This document shows, piece by piece, positions 8,840 through 18,373 of a stretch of 64,000 bases of DNA. The position numbers and the translations under genes were made by a program. Each line of letters begins with the position of its first letter. Position 1 is the first letter of the stretch. Under the pieces are notes generated by a model, which saw nothing but the letters and a program-made list of their open reading frames with translations, was not told where the DNA came from and searched no databases. The DNA is from Planctopirus ephydatiae (GTDB taxonomy: Bacteria > Planctomycetota > Planctomycetia > Planctomycetales > Planctomycetaceae): positions 2,433,001-2,497,000 of the forward strand of contig NZ_CP036299.1 of NCBI RefSeq assembly GCF_007752345.1, in the 5' to 3' direction.

Positions 8840-11800
8840 TTACCTGAAGTCCCGTGACTTTAGTGGCACTGAGGAAAGTCGAGCTGAAAGGTCTTCGAGG
8901 CGTCGGACGATGACGTGAATCACAGTCTCCTTACATTCGACGTGTCCGTGGACAATCCAGGCTTGAGAATGGCGGGTAATCTTTCGAAAGCGTTCCCATG
9001 TCTGAATGTGAACAACGAGATTGGCCGTGCCGGTCTCATCCTCAATAGTCACAAAGGTGATTCCTTTGGCAGTGCTGGGACGCTGCCGCATCAGTACGAT
9101 CCCAGCGACTTTTACGAGCGTGTCATTGGGGACGTGAGCGAGACGTTCTGCCGGAATGATTCCCAGCGTTTCAAGCCGCTCTCGGTGGAACGCCAAAGGA
9201 TGAGACCGCAGAGAGAGACCCGTCATCCGGTAGTCGGCATGAACTTCTTCTTCGGGGGCCATTGTCGGTAAAGTTGCCTCTGGTTCCTCCTCCGGTTCGA
9301 GATCGTCGAAAAGCGTTCTCTGCCGAGGTTTTTTCGAGACCGACAACGCATTCCAGATCGCTTCCCGGCGAGTCTGATTCAGGCTTGCCAGAGCGTCCGC
9401 TTCCGCCAGTCGTTCAACCTGGGCTTGAGGGAGTGATGTGCGACGAAGGAAATCATGCATCGACGTGAAAAGGCCATCAAGTCGGCTTTCTACAACGGTC
9501 AAAGCGGCAGATTCCTGTAACCCTTTGATGAGACAAAAACCAAGACGAAGACTCTCCTGTTCCAGCGTGCAATCCCACTCGCTGTAGTTCACGTCCACCG
9601 GTCGAACCTCGATATGATGTTTGCGAACATCCTGCACCAGTTGAGATGGAGCGTAGAATCCCATGGGCTGACTGTTGATGACCGCCGCCGTGAATTGCGC
9701 GGGAAAGTGGTACTTGAGCCATGCCGAGACGTAGACTAATAAGGCGAAGCTGGCTGCATGGCTTTCTGGAAAGCCATACTCCCCGAAACCACGAATCTGC
9801 TGAAAGACCCGTTCGGCGAACTCCCCTTCCAGTCCATGCTGTTTCATGCCATCGAGCAGCTTTTGACGGAACTGGTCGATGACGCCGGGGCGTCTCCATG
9901 CTCCCATTGCTCGACGCAATTGATCGGCTTCCCCCGGAGTAAATCCCGCCGCCACAATCGCCAGTTGCATACACTGCTCTTGGAAGAGCGGGACGCCAAG
10001 CGTCTTCTTCAGCACTCGCTGGATCGCTTCATTGGGATACGTCTCCTCTTCTTCACCGAAACGTCGTCGCAGGTACGGGTGAACCATGTCACCTTGAATG
10101 GGACCCGGACGCACGATAGCGACCTCGATCACGAGATCGTAGTAACAGCGTGGCTTGAGCCTGGGGAGCATCGACATCTGGGCCCGGCTCTCAATCTGAA
10201 ACACTCCCATCGTGTCGGCACGGCAGATCATGTCATAGACACGTTCATCTCCTTCGGGAATACTCGCCAGCGTGAGGGTCTTGCCGGTCGTCGATTCGAC
10301 CAGAGCGAAGCACTTGCGAATAGCGGTCAACATCCCTAGTGCCAGACAATCGACTTTGAGGATGCCAAGATCGTCAAGATCGTCCTTATTCCATTGCACG
10401 ACCGTGCGTCCATCCATCGCCGCATTCTCGATGGGAACAAGTTCATGCAGAGGACCTCGTGTGATGACCATCCCGCCGACGTGCTGTGAGAGATGTCGAG
10501 GGAAGCCGAGAAGTTCCTGCACGAGATGCACAAACTGCCGACCGGTGATTGACCGGATATCGAGTCCCGCCTCCTGGCACCGCAGGCGGAAATCGTCGGA
10601 CGCCCGGTAGTGGTCTGCGTTCTTGGCCAGTCGATCCACCAGATCGAGCGAGAACCCTAAGGCCTTGCCCACATCCCGAATCGCCGAACGGGGGCGGTAG
10701 GTAATCGTGACGGCGGCGATCCCCGCTCGTTCCCTTCCGTACTTATCGTAGAGGTACTGCAAGACCTCTTCCCGGCGTTCGTGCTCGAAATCGACATCGA
10801 TGTCGGGAGCTTCGTCCCGTTCCCGGCTGATGAACCGCTCGAAGAGCACATCGATCCGTTCAGGATCAACGGCAGTAATTCCCAGGCAATAACAAACTGC
10901 CGAGTTTGCTGCCGATCCTCGGCCTTGGCAGAGAATGTCACGGGACCGGGCAAAACGCACGATGTCCCAGACCGTAAGGAAGTACGGCTCATAGCGGAGT
11001 TCTTCGATCAGGTTCAGTTCGTGTTCCAAAAGGTGTCGGATCTTCTCCGGCAAACCGTGCGGATATCTCTGTTCGGCTCCCTGCCACGTCAGATGTTGCA
11101 GGTATTGAATCGGCGAGAAGCCGGGTGGAGCGAGTTCTTCAGGGTACTCGTAGCGGAGTTCATCGAGCGAGAACGTACATTGTTCGGCAATCATCAACGT
11201 CCGTTCCAACGCCCCTGGTATGTCGCCATAGATCGCCTTGAGTGAATCCAGTGGACGCAGATGACGCTGGGCGTTGGTCTGAAGGGCTTCCCCGACTTGG
11301 GCAACCGTCGTGCCAAGCCGGATCGCTGTCAGAACATCATGCAGCGGCTTGCGGTCAGGGACGTGAAACAGCACGTTGCCCGCTGCCACAAGTGGGAGGT
11401 TCGTTTGTCGAGACAGGTCTTGCAGCCACTCACGCCGGTAGCGGTCGTGCGGACCTCGATGCAGTTCGGCCAGTAGAAATGCTTCACCGAAGATGTCTCG
11501 ATACCGGTAAGCGTCGTCGATGGAAAACTCTTCACAGTGCACAGGCGGAACCACGCCCGCGAGTAGCCCCTCAGCGTGCTGAGCGATGTCGTCCAAAGTG
11601 AGATGACATTCTCCCTTCGGTGCCCGTCGTCGACCAGTCGTGATGAGCCGACAGAGGTTGGCGTAACCTCGACGATCCTTGACCCACACCACGATTGGCG
11701 AGGCATCGACTGGGCGGATTTCGGACCCGATAATCAACTTGAGTGGTGGATGATCCTTGGTGGCTGTGTTGGCTCGTACCACGCCTGCGAGCGAGTTGAT

Positions 11801-11920
11801 GTCAGTGACTGCCAGTGCTGAGTAGCCCAATTGAGCAGCACGGGCCACCATCTCGTCGGGATGAGACGCTGCTTCCAGAAACGAGAAGTTGGTCAGGCAA
11901 TGCAGTTCGGCGTAGGACAT
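8840..11920 (-). CDS. dnaE2: Error-prone DNA polymerase III alpha subunit DnaE2 (ImuC)
   Basis: C-family polymerase of the mutasome, which copies past DNA damage together with ImuB. Features in order: an N-terminal PHP domain (LHCLTNFSFLEAASHP), the polymerase core with GRGSAANSAVCYCLG and the catalytic aspartates in PDIDVDFE, the finger region, a helix-hairpin-helix segment and a C-terminal OB fold. The open frame starts at 11986, but the ATG at 11920 (MSYAELHC) lies 2 bases after the imuB stop, is preceded by GGGGAG and matches the family start, giving about 1,026 residues. It is the last gene of imuA-imuB-dnaE2. Confidence 0.93.
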   Translation of the reverse strand: MSYAELHCLTNFSFLEAASHPDEMVARAAQLGYSALAVTDINSLAGVVRANTATKDHPPLKLIIGSEIRPVDASPIVVWVKDRRGYANLCRLITTGRRRAPKGECHLTLDDIAQHAEGLLAGVVPPVHCEEFSIDDAYRYRDIFGEAFLLAELHRGPHDRYRREWLQDLSRQTNLPLVAAGNVLFHVPDRKPLHDVLTAIRLGTTVAQVGEALQTNAQRHLRPLDSLKAIYGDIPGALERTLMIAEQCTFSLDELRYEYPEELAPPGFSPIQYLQHLTWQGAEQRYPHGLPEKIRHLLEHELNLIEELRYEPYFLTVWDIVRFARSRDILCQGRGSAANSAVCYCLGITAVDPERIDVLFERFISRERDEAPDIDVDFEHERREEVLQYLYDKYGRERAGIAAVTITYRPRSAIRDVGKALGFSLDLVDRLAKNADHYRASDDFRLRCQEAGLDIRSITGRQFVHLVQELLGFPRHLSQHVGGMVITRGPLHELVPIENAAMDGRTVVQWNKDDLDDLGILKVDCLALGMLTAIRKCFALVESTTGKTLTLASIPEGDERVYDMICRADTMGVFQIESRAQMSMLPRLKPRCYYDLVIEVAIVRPGPIQGDMVHPYLRRRFGEEEETYPNEAIQRVLKKTLGVPLFQEQCMQLAIVAAGFTPGEADQLRRAMGAWRRPGVIDQFRQKLLDGMKQHGLEGEFAERVFQQIRGFGEYGFPESHAASFALLVYVSAWLKYHFPAQFTAAVINSQPMGFYAPSQLVQDVRKHHIEVRPVDVNYSEWDCTLEQESLRLGFCLIKGLQESAALTVVESRLDGLFTSMHDFLRRTSLPQAQVERLAEADALASLNQTRREAIWNALSVSKKPRQRTLFDDLEPEEEPEATLPTMAPEEEVHADYRMTGLSLRSHPLAFHRERLETLGIIPAERLAHVPNDTLVKVAGIVLMRQRPSTAKGITFVTIEDETGTANLVVHIQTWERFRKITRHSQAWIVHGHVECKETVIHVIVRRLEDLSARLSSVPLKSRDFR

Positions 11921-11922
11921 GG

Positions 11923-13458
11923 TTAAAAGAACTCCCCATGCCAGAACCAGAGATGATCCTGAAGGTGTCGGAAGACCCACAGCCATTGGCCTGAAGATGT
12001 TTCGACACGGTAGTAGTCCCTGCAGACGTATTCACCATCCCACCAGCCGGATTCGATGCGCTCCGGTTCCGTCGAATAGGAAATGTCGAACCGTATTCCC
12101 TGCCAGAACATCACAGCGGGAGGCCCGTCTGGCAACATGGCGATGACCTCAACAGGTCTTGGCTCAGGAAATAAGGCCGTGGGACGATCAACCCCATGAA
12201 ATCGTGCGGGGAACGTGGTGGACTCCGCAGAGTTTGCATCGGATACCCGATGCATTTGCACCGCCCTCTCGGGAACAGGATCGGGAAGCAAACAGGGGAC
12301 GAGAACTGCTTCTGCTCCCAGACGGCTGCTGAGACGATTCACGAGCATCGAGAATTGCCGTGCATGACCTCGTGTACCTCCGTCGAACAACTCCTGTTGG
12401 ATGGTTTCGAGAGGGGACACGTCCAGCGCTTCTATGATCAGAACGACGACCGGAGATGAAAGCCGCAGTTTTTCCTGTTGGAGCCGCAGCAGATCGGCGA
12501 TGTGCTGCTGATCGTTGGTTGCTTCGCAGAGACGAAGGCTCAACGATTGTGAGGTACGGTCTTCCATGATAAACCGGCATTCCAGATGGCGAGTGCCGAG
12601 GCATTTCGGGGTGAGCAAGTCCAGCAGTTGTCGCAGCAGCAGAGACCAGAGTTGTTGAATGGCTTCCGGGTGAGAAATGCCCTCTTCGAGATTTCGCTCG
12701 ACTCGATACGTTGGCAGCGGATGGCAAGGGGTGATCGTCTCCGGGCGTCGTCCTCTGAGTTGATCAAGGCGAGTAACAATTTCTGCTCCGAAGCGGCTTG
12801 TCAGCGAAGCACGATCCAGTGCCAGCACCTGACGAATGGTCTGGATGCCCAGCCGCTGCAGCTTCGTCAGCGTGGAGTCGTCTAACCGCAGCCCCATCAC
12901 AGGCATTGGTTCCAGCCGGTTGAGTTCTCCTGCGGGGATAACGACTGGCTGAAGCGGACCTGCCAGAAAATGAGCCGCTGCCCATGCTGAGCCGATGGTC
13001 TCGCTGATGGCGATGCGACTGTTGTAACGCTTGTTTGAGAGTGCCCGAGCCAATTCTTCGGCGAGTCCCTGCTCACCGGAAAAGAATTGGGCGACCCCGG
13101 TCACATCCATCAGGATGCTTTCGGGGTGGTCGGTCTCTTCCAGTCCAATACGAAAGCTGAACCGCTCGCAACGCAGTGCGAGTTCAATGAGTGCCTGTCG
13201 ATCCTGTGGAGGCTGGACAGCTTCCATAATGATGCGGTCGCGAGGTCGGAAAAACGTCCTGGCTTCCGAGACCGGCATTCCCACCCGCACGCCACGTTTC
13301 TGAGCCAGTCGATTGCCATAGCGAACGAACTCTCCTTGCTGCATCCGCTCGGTCAGCAAGAGGAGACATCGGTCAAGTTCCGGTCGAGCGACGACGAGTC
13401 GTTGCAACGTCCATTCGGGGAACCAGAGGCAGAGGATTCGCTGAGTTCCTGTTCTCAT
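11923..13458 (-). CDS. imuB: ImuB, Y-family polymerase-like mutasome protein
   Basis: Y-family polymerase homologue that acts as a hub linking ImuA, DnaE2 and the sliding clamp. The first block is ILCLWFPEW where an active Y-family enzyme has an acidic D-x-D-x-F motif, so it is probably not a polymerase itself, as known for ImuB. The PALM and little-finger regions follow over 511 residues. The C terminus ends WFWHGEFF, typical of the ImuB tail. It overlaps the end of imuA by 86 bp and ends 2 bp before the dnaE2 start, which indicates tight coupling. Confidence 0.9.
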   Translation of the reverse strand: MRTGTQRILCLWFPEWTLQRLVVARPELDRCLLLLTERMQQGEFVRYGNRLAQKRGVRVGMPVSEARTFFRPRDRIIMEAVQPPQDRQALIELALRCERFSFRIGLEETDHPESILMDVTGVAQFFSGEQGLAEELARALSNKRYNSRIAISETIGSAWAAAHFLAGPLQPVVIPAGELNRLEPMPVMGLRLDDSTLTKLQRLGIQTIRQVLALDRASLTSRFGAEIVTRLDQLRGRRPETITPCHPLPTYRVERNLEEGISHPEAIQQLWSLLLRQLLDLLTPKCLGTRHLECRFIMEDRTSQSLSLRLCEATNDQQHIADLLRLQQEKLRLSSPVVVLIIEALDVSPLETIQQELFDGGTRGHARQFSMLVNRLSSRLGAEAVLVPCLLPDPVPERAVQMHRVSDANSAESTTFPARFHGVDRPTALFPEPRPVEVIAMLPDGPPAVMFWQGIRFDISYSTEPERIESGWWDGEYVCRDYYRVETSSGQWLWVFRHLQDHLWFWHGEFF

Positions 13459-14131
13459 AAAGCGTTCCCTTCCAGTTGTCGATCATGATGTCCGCCATGG
13501 AGTGATGGGGTTTCCCGTGATGGGAAATAACTTCCACTTGAAAGCCGGGTGAGCTACACATGGAAGGACGTGGATGAACCTTGAACCGGACTTCTGCCCA
13601 TGAAGGTTGATGCACGGCTTTCGCGGATCTCACGAGAAAGCCGATCCCTGCTGAATCTTCCGCCGCCAATTGGAGACGTCGAAAACTGGTGCTGGTGATT
13701 TGCTCGATATTCGCCCAGACGACCCCGACCGCTTCGCATCGTAGCGCCTCTTCACACGCCCAGAGAGCCTCCCGCTCGGAAGCTGGTCGAATCAGGATCA
13801 GCCGGGAGAGATCAAAGCCAAGCAGCGAAAGCGACAGTGGGAACAGGTCGTGGCGAGTGTCGATCAGCACCAGCGGACGTCCTGCAGGGCAGACCCGCCG
13901 ACCAGTCATCAGAGAGACCGTGCCAGCACCGCTGGCGTTACTGTCTCCCAGCCACTCGACAAGGCTCCCCTGACGCACTCCCTGGCCGGGAAACAGGGTG
14001 TCTAAGGCATCACAACCTGTTGTGAGAGAACGTGTTGAGTGGGCGAAGGCTCCTCGCTCGCAAGCCCGAATCCGGCTTTGGAGTTCGACAATTGTCTGCT
14101 TTTGGGTATCGTAAAGATTCAGTTTCCCCAT
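13373..14131 (-). CDS. imuA: ImuA, RecA/SulA-like mutasome protein
   Basis: First gene of the damage-induced mutagenesis operon. The 252-residue protein is a degenerate RecA-like domain: a loop GVRQGSLVEWLGDSNASGAG stands where RecA has its Walker A, then LILIRPASEREALWACEEAL and a beta-rich C-terminal part. ImuA binds RecA and ImuB in other bacteria. The ATG at 14131 is preceded by an AAGGAG-type site. The promoter region carries TTGACA and a TATAC-N4-GTATA palindrome, so SOS control is likely. Its 3' end overlaps imuB. Confidence 0.85.
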   Translation of the reverse strand: MGKLNLYDTQKQTIVELQSRIRACERGAFAHSTRSLTTGCDALDTLFPGQGVRQGSLVEWLGDSNASGAGTVSLMTGRRVCPAGRPLVLIDTRHDLFPLSLSLLGFDLSRLILIRPASEREALWACEEALRCEAVGVVWANIEQITSTSFRRLQLAAEDSAGIGFLVRSAKAVHQPSWAEVRFKVHPRPSMCSSPGFQVEVISHHGKPHHSMADIMIDNWKGTLYENRNSANPLPLVPRMDVATTRRRSTGT

Positions 14132-14151
14132 GTTCCGCTCCTTGCTTGAAA

Positions 14152-14178
14152 ACTATACGCATGTATATTTTTTGTCAA
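14152..14178 (-). promoter_or_regulatory. imuA promoter with candidate SOS operator
   Basis: On the minus strand a TTGACA box (14178-14173) and TATAGT (14157-14152) are 15 bases apart; a TAGTTT alternative gives 17. The palindrome TATAC-GCAT-GTATA (14154-14167) sits between and over these boxes, where a repressor would block transcription. Its arms are perfect 5-base inverted repeats. The site lies 23 bases upstream of imuA and about 80 bases upstream of the divergent SRAP gene. That LexA is the repressor is inferred from the usual control of this operon. Confidence 0.55.
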
Positions 14179-14248
14179 GCTGCGGGTTGCTCGGTGCACG
14201 ACAGTAGTCTGGGAATGTTCGGTCAAGAAATTGGAATGACGTGAAGCG

Positions 14249-14923
14249 ATGTGCGGTCGGTACACCCTCAGAACTCATCTCAACCAACTGCTCCAACTCT
14301 ATGCTGCCCAGTCGCAGGTCGAGTGGGAGCCACGCTATAACATCGCTCCCACACAGCAGGTCGCTGCGGTCCGTTCCATCCCTGATTCGACTTCACGGGA
14401 ACTGGTGCTGTTGCGATGGGGACTGGTACCGGCCTGGGCGGACGACCTCAAAATCGGCAACCACATGATCAATGCCCGTGCGGAGACTCTCGCCGAAAAA
14501 CCGTCGTTCAAGACCGCACTGAGACGGCGTCGCTGTCTCGTCCTGGCGGACGGCTTCTACGAATGGAGGCAGGAAGGCAAAATAAAACAGCCCCTCTTCA
14601 CTCGCATGAAGGACGCAAAACCGTTTGCATTCGCCGGTCTTTGGGAACGCTGGACGAAATCCGGCACGCCCATCGAGACCTGCACGATCATTACAACGAG
14701 TGCTAACACCCTCATGTCAGAACTGCATGACCGCATGCCCGCCATCCTTTCCCAAGCCGCTGCTGATGTCTGGCTGGATCAGGACATCGAACAACCAGAG
14801 CCGCTGCTTTCGCTCCTCGGCCCTTATCCCGACGATGAGATGGAGGCTTATCCCGTCAGCACGCTGGTCAATTCGCCGAAGAATGAATCCAGCGAATGCA
14901 TCGTGCCCATCGCATCGAAGTAA
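14249..14923 (+). CDS. yedK: SRAP-domain DNA-protein crosslink sensor (YedK/HMCES)
   Basis: Shields abasic sites in single-stranded DNA by forming a thiazolidine link through its cysteine at position 2. The start is fixed by the motif MCGRYTL, in which Cys2 becomes N-terminal after removal of methionine. The other catalytic residues are visible: the Asn in NARAETL, the Glu in GFYEW and the His in HDRMPAIL. The length of 224 residues is normal. It is divergent from imuA-imuB-dnaE2 and shares a 117-bp intergenic region with it, which suggests joint damage control. Confidence 0.93.
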   Translation: MCGRYTLRTHLNQLLQLYAAQSQVEWEPRYNIAPTQQVAAVRSIPDSTSRELVLLRWGLVPAWADDLKIGNHMINARAETLAEKPSFKTALRRRRCLVLADGFYEWRQEGKIKQPLFTRMKDAKPFAFAGLWERWTKSGTPIETCTIITTSANTLMSELHDRMPAILSQAAADVWLDQDIEQPEPLLSLLGPYPDDEMEAYPVSTLVNSPKNESSECIVPIASK

Positions 14924-15179
14924 CCGCTATCTGGACCAGAATGTTCGCCATCGCGACCAATTACCTCGGATATTGCGGCGTTCACCAGCGAGCTGAACTG
15001 CTTGTTCCAGATGACCCTTGACCAGGAAAGCGAGTGGGACGGCTTTCGAGCGACGAAGACGGCAATACGATGCACTCTCCACGCACTGCAACCCCCGATA
15101 ACAAACCTCAAATGGGTCAGACGATGGGCTGTTGACGAACTTGCAACTCGTGTGACGGAAGGAGTTTGTGTTGCTTCTC
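14924..15179. other. Intergenic region between SRAP gene and nuoD
   Basis: No gene with support is seen here. The two flanking genes converge. Open frames across it are short and read through the ends of the neighbours. No strong terminator hairpin was recognised. Confidence 0.5.
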
Positions 15180-16430
15180 TTATCGATCGATCTCGCCCAT
15201 CACGATATCGAGAGAGCCGGCGATCGAGGGGATGTCGGCCAGGAGGACTCCCTGGCAGAGTTCGCTGATCACCGAGAGATTGCAGAACGAGGAGCTCTTT
15301 GCTCGAGTCCGGAGAGGTTCGGCAGCTCCATTGCCGATGACGTAGAAACCCATCTGGCCGCGAGGACATTCTGTTTCCAGATAAACTTCGGCAGCAGGAA
15401 GTTTCGTTGTCAGCCGATAGGGGATTTTGTGTCCGGCGAGATCCTGAGAAACTCCGCCAATCGTCCATAGATCGGCTGCTTGCCGCAAGATGCGCATCGA
15501 TTGTGTGACTTCCAGCATGCGGACATAAAAACGACACCAGTTATCCCCCACAATGACTTCCCGCGGAGCATTGCGAAAAGGGGCCGTGGGGATCTCGAAC
15601 TCGAACTTTTCGTAGAGGGAGGTATAGACTTTATCTCCATGACGACGAAGATCGAACTCCACTCCACTCCCGCGAAGCACGGGCCCTGAGCAGCCGTAAG
15701 AGATGGCTTTCTCGCGAGTCAACACTCCCAGGCCGGCTGTCCTTTGGACGAAAATGTGGTTTTCTGTCAGGAGTGTATGGTAGTCATCGATTCTGGGGCC
15801 CAGCCAATCGAGGAAGAGAATCACGGCGTTGACCCACGAGATCGTGGCACCTGCAGGCCTGCCGGTGAGCATCGCCAGACCAGGTGGAATCGGGATGGCT
15901 TCGGGGAGATCGTGAGTGACTCCACCCGGAGTGACGTAGCTGTAAGTCAGTCGAGCACCGCAAACCTCTTCCAGCAGGTCAAGAATGATTTCTCGCTCGC
16001 GAAACCCATAAAGAAAAGGGGTAAATGAACCCAGGTCGAGCCCGTAGGCACCCATCCCGAGAAGATGGCTGGCAATGCGGTTGAGCTCAGCGACAAAGAC
16101 CCGGATTAACTGAGCTTTTGGAGGAGCCACCTGCGACACGAGTTTCTCCACTGTGAGTGAGAAACCCAGGTTCATGTTCATGGCCGCGAGATAATCCATG
16201 CGGTCTGTGTAAGGGACCCACTGGGGAGGTGCGAGATGCTCACCGATTTTTTCGGCACAGCGATGCAGATATCCCAGGTGAGGAATGACTTCGTGAACAA
16301 TTTCACCATCAGTGCGAAGAACCAGTCGCAAAACACCATGCGTGCTGGGGTGTTGCGGCCCCATATTGACCAGCATTTCGTCGGTGCGAACGTCAAGTTC
16401 GATAATCCTCTGGTCGGCAGATTGAGGCAT
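15180..16430 (-). CDS. nuoD: NADH-quinone oxidoreductase subunit D
   Basis: 49-kDa subunit of respiratory complex I, part of the quinone-binding site in the peripheral arm. The N-terminal block MGPQHPSTHGVLRLVL is diagnostic, and the C terminus DIVMGEIDR is the expected end near a conserved aspartate. The length of 416 residues is normal. It follows nuoC by 63 bp on the minus strand. No nuoB is in this group, and nuoE-H and nuoJ-N are also absent here. Confidence 0.96.
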   Translation of the reverse strand: MPQSADQRIIELDVRTDEMLVNMGPQHPSTHGVLRLVLRTDGEIVHEVIPHLGYLHRCAEKIGEHLAPPQWVPYTDRMDYLAAMNMNLGFSLTVEKLVSQVAPPKAQLIRVFVAELNRIASHLLGMGAYGLDLGSFTPFLYGFREREIILDLLEEVCGARLTYSYVTPGGVTHDLPEAIPIPPGLAMLTGRPAGATISWVNAVILFLDWLGPRIDDYHTLLTENHIFVQRTAGLGVLTREKAISYGCSGPVLRGSGVEFDLRRHGDKVYTSLYEKFEFEIPTAPFRNAPREVIVGDNWCRFYVRMLEVTQSMRILRQAADLWTIGGVSQDLAGHKIPYRLTTKLPAAEVYLETECPRGQMGFYVIGNGAAEPLRTRAKSSSFCNLSVISELCQGVLLADIPSIAGSLDIVMGEIDR

Positions 16431-16493
16431 GGCTTATGGTCTATTTCATGTCATGCAAATGGTCGTTGAATCGAAAAACGAGACTCGGTCGGA

Positions 16494-17033
16494 TCATCGT
16501 CCGCGAATTCCGTGATATTCCAGCGGGAACTCATAATCCTTGCGAAGTGGATACCCTTCCCAGTCTTCTGGACAAAGAATCCGCCGTAAATCGGGATGCC
16601 CCTTAAAACGAATTCCAAACATATCGAAGGCTTCGCGCTCGTGCCAATTGGCCGCCAGCCAAAGGTCGGCAATCGACGGGATCTCGGGGAGTTCAGCGTC
16701 CTTGGACAGTTCATCTCCACCTGGTCGAGGCAAAATCACTTTCAAAGTCAGTGTCTGCCGACGAGAGAGTGAAAGCAGGTGATAGACGACTTCGAAACGT
16801 GGGTCGGCAATGACCGGTTTTTTCCCTGCCGGGCTGAACCAGTCAACGGCTGTCAGATCCGAAAGAACATTGAACTGGCAATCCTGGTGATCTCGCAGTA
16901 ACTGGCAGGCCTGGCGAAGGGCATGGCTCTTCAGTTCGATCCAGGAGTCGCCGGTGGTTGCTTCAACCAGGCGGACGGAACCACCCGGGAGTTGTTGCTC
17001 TAGCAGAGAGAATTCAAAAGTCGGACTGAACAT
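16494..17033 (-). CDS. nuoC: NADH-quinone oxidoreductase subunit C
   Basis: 30-kDa subunit of complex I. The diagnostic block is visible: HEREAFDMFGIRFKGHPD followed by RRILCPEDWEGYPLRKDYE. The protein has 179 residues, the normal size for a stand-alone NuoC; it is not fused with NuoD as in E. coli. It sits 30 bp after nuoA and 63 bp before nuoD in one direction, so the three are probably one transcript. The place where nuoB would normally lie between nuoA and nuoC is empty. Confidence 0.94.
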   Translation of the reverse strand: MFSPTFEFSLLEQQLPGGSVRLVEATTGDSWIELKSHALRQACQLLRDHQDCQFNVLSDLTAVDWFSPAGKKPVIADPRFEVVYHLLSLSRRQTLTLKVILPRPGGDELSKDAELPEIPSIADLWLAANWHEREAFDMFGIRFKGHPDLRRILCPEDWEGYPLRKDYEFPLEYHGIRGR

Positions 17034-17063
17034 CGGTCACTCGTACCACATTCAAGACGTGCA

Positions 17064-17624
17064 TTATCTGTGGGATGGATTGGCAATGGATTTCAATTCG
17101 TCAGGCCGCACCCAATCCAGGTCGCCCCGTTTCCAGAGGTAGGCAAAACCGACGAGGAGCACTGCAAAGAAGATGATGACATCGACGAATGACATCCAGC
17201 CTAATGCCAGTGCGGCGCTGGGATGCAGGCTGGTCGTTGAGATTGCAGAATTTTGGTCAGAGGCGGCGGGAGAATGTATCTCTGGAAAAAGTGTCGAAGT
17301 GAGATGATTGGCAGCGTCGGCAGAAATTGAAGTATCCGCCAGATGAATGGCTGAGCCGAACACCTGTGCCCAGGGGAAGAAGAAAACCAGTTCTACGTCG
17401 AACACGATAAAGAGCAGCGCGACGACATAAAATCTGAGATCAAACTGAATAAAGCTCGATCCGATGGTTGGTTCACCACATTCGTAGATATCGTCTTTGG
17501 CAGCAGAAGGTCGGTCAGGTCGAATCCATCTCCCGATGACCAGCGGGATGACAAAGAGCACAACGCCGCAGAGTGTGAAGATCAGTAAATGGCCAGCAAC
17601 GTCGGTCATATCAGATAAGAACAT
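17064..17624 (-). CDS. nuoA: NADH-quinone oxidoreductase subunit A with loop insertion
   Basis: Small membrane subunit of complex I. Three transmembrane helices are visible, one near the start (LLIFTLCGVVLFVIPLVIG), one after YECGEP at about residue 66-86 and one near 145-165. The signature YECGEPTIGSSFIQFDLRFY is intact. At 186 residues it is longer than the usual 120-150 because of a serine-, alanine- and threonine-rich insert of about 55 residues between helices 2 and 3. It heads the nuoA-nuoC-nuoD group. Confidence 0.92.
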   Translation of the reverse strand: MFLSDMTDVAGHLLIFTLCGVVLFVIPLVIGRWIRPDRPSAAKDDIYECGEPTIGSSFIQFDLRFYVVALLFIVFDVELVFFFPWAQVFGSAIHLADTSISADAANHLTSTLFPEIHSPAASDQNSAISTTSLHPSAALALGWMSFVDVIIFFAVLLVGFAYLWKRGDLDWVRPDELKSIANPSHR

Positions 17625-17710
17625 TCGTCAGTGGAGAAACTGCCTGTCATCAACTGCAGGCTTTCAGCCGGATTCGACCTAAGCCGGATTCAAACTAAAC
17701 CGGACTCGAA

Positions 17711-18373
17711 CTAAACAGAGGCATCACCAGAACCAGTATTGCCGGCACCCGTTCTGCCATGGCCTTCCGGGTTTTGCTGAGGTTCAGGACTCAGTGCATC
17801 CTTACCTGGTAAGGAAATGCCTGATGGCGATATTCCTGATGCTGCTGATGCTGCTGATGCTGCTGATGCGACTGTGGGATCTGCGGGACCGGTAGAAAGA
17901 CAGGGACTGGCGGTTTTATCATCAGTCTGAGGCTCTCCCATCTGTTCCGCTGAGAGTGGAGAACGGACGTCAGCCAGGTGGCCGACACCATACCAGTGGG
18001 CAATTTCGGGTTCACCGATTTTCCACGAGAGTGTGGCATCGACACCATCAATTTTTGTAGGGAAATCAATCAGACCCACCGAGCGATCACGGACGACAAC
18101 ACCCAGCGATTCCAGTTCAGCAACATAGCCTTCCAGGCGTTGTTCATCCTGAGCGAGGTGATATTGAATCTGCTCGACTTCTTCCCGATAGGCAAGCGGA
18201 GCCGAGGAGTTGGCTCTGCGGTGCCGCGACTTCATCTCCTGCAGTCGGCTATGTCGTGCCAGGAGATCTCGATGAAGTTCGACAATGTCCTTCGTGATGG
18301 CCTGCACCAGCGGCATCGACTTCTTCGCAGATGCGAATGTAAATCGCCGGGAACGTGTGGCGGGTGCTTGCAC
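17711..18373 (-). CDS. DUF2203-family protein with low-complexity tail
   Basis: An uncharacterised cytoplasmic protein of 220 residues. The first 145 residues fit DUF2203: an N-terminal FTFASAKKSMPLVQAI segment, a long helical, coiled-coil-like middle (residues 25-90) and the end block GLIDFPTKIDGVDATLSW with GEPEIAHWYG. The last 70 residues are low complexity, rich in Ser, Ala and Pro, and include a run of Ser-Ala-Ala repeats from a 9-bp tandem repeat. It lies between the nuoA-C-D group and nuoI on the same strand. Its function is unknown. Confidence 0.75.
   Translation of the reverse strand: MQAPATRSRRFTFASAKKSMPLVQAITKDIVELHRDLLARHSRLQEMKSRHRRANSSAPLAYREEVEQIQYHLAQDEQRLEGYVAELESLGVVVRDRSVGLIDFPTKIDGVDATLSWKIGEPEIAHWYGVGHLADVRSPLSAEQMGEPQTDDKTASPCLSTGPADPTVASAASAASAASGISPSGISLPGKDALSPEPQQNPEGHGRTGAGNTGSGDASV
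17838..17870. repeat. 9-bp tandem repeat in the DUF2203 gene
   Basis: The unit GATGCTGCT occurs about 3.7 times in a row and encodes repeated Ala-Ser-Ala units in the tail of the DUF2203 protein. A change in copy number would keep the frame. Confidence 0.8.

Noticed and set aside
9758-11245. Several long plus-strand frames opposite dnaE2
   Set aside because: They are shadows of a GC-rich gene with a strong codon bias.
14848-15537. 229-residue minus-strand frame across the SRAP-nuoD gap
   Set aside because: It overlaps the coding ends of both neighbours in other frames, with random-looking composition.
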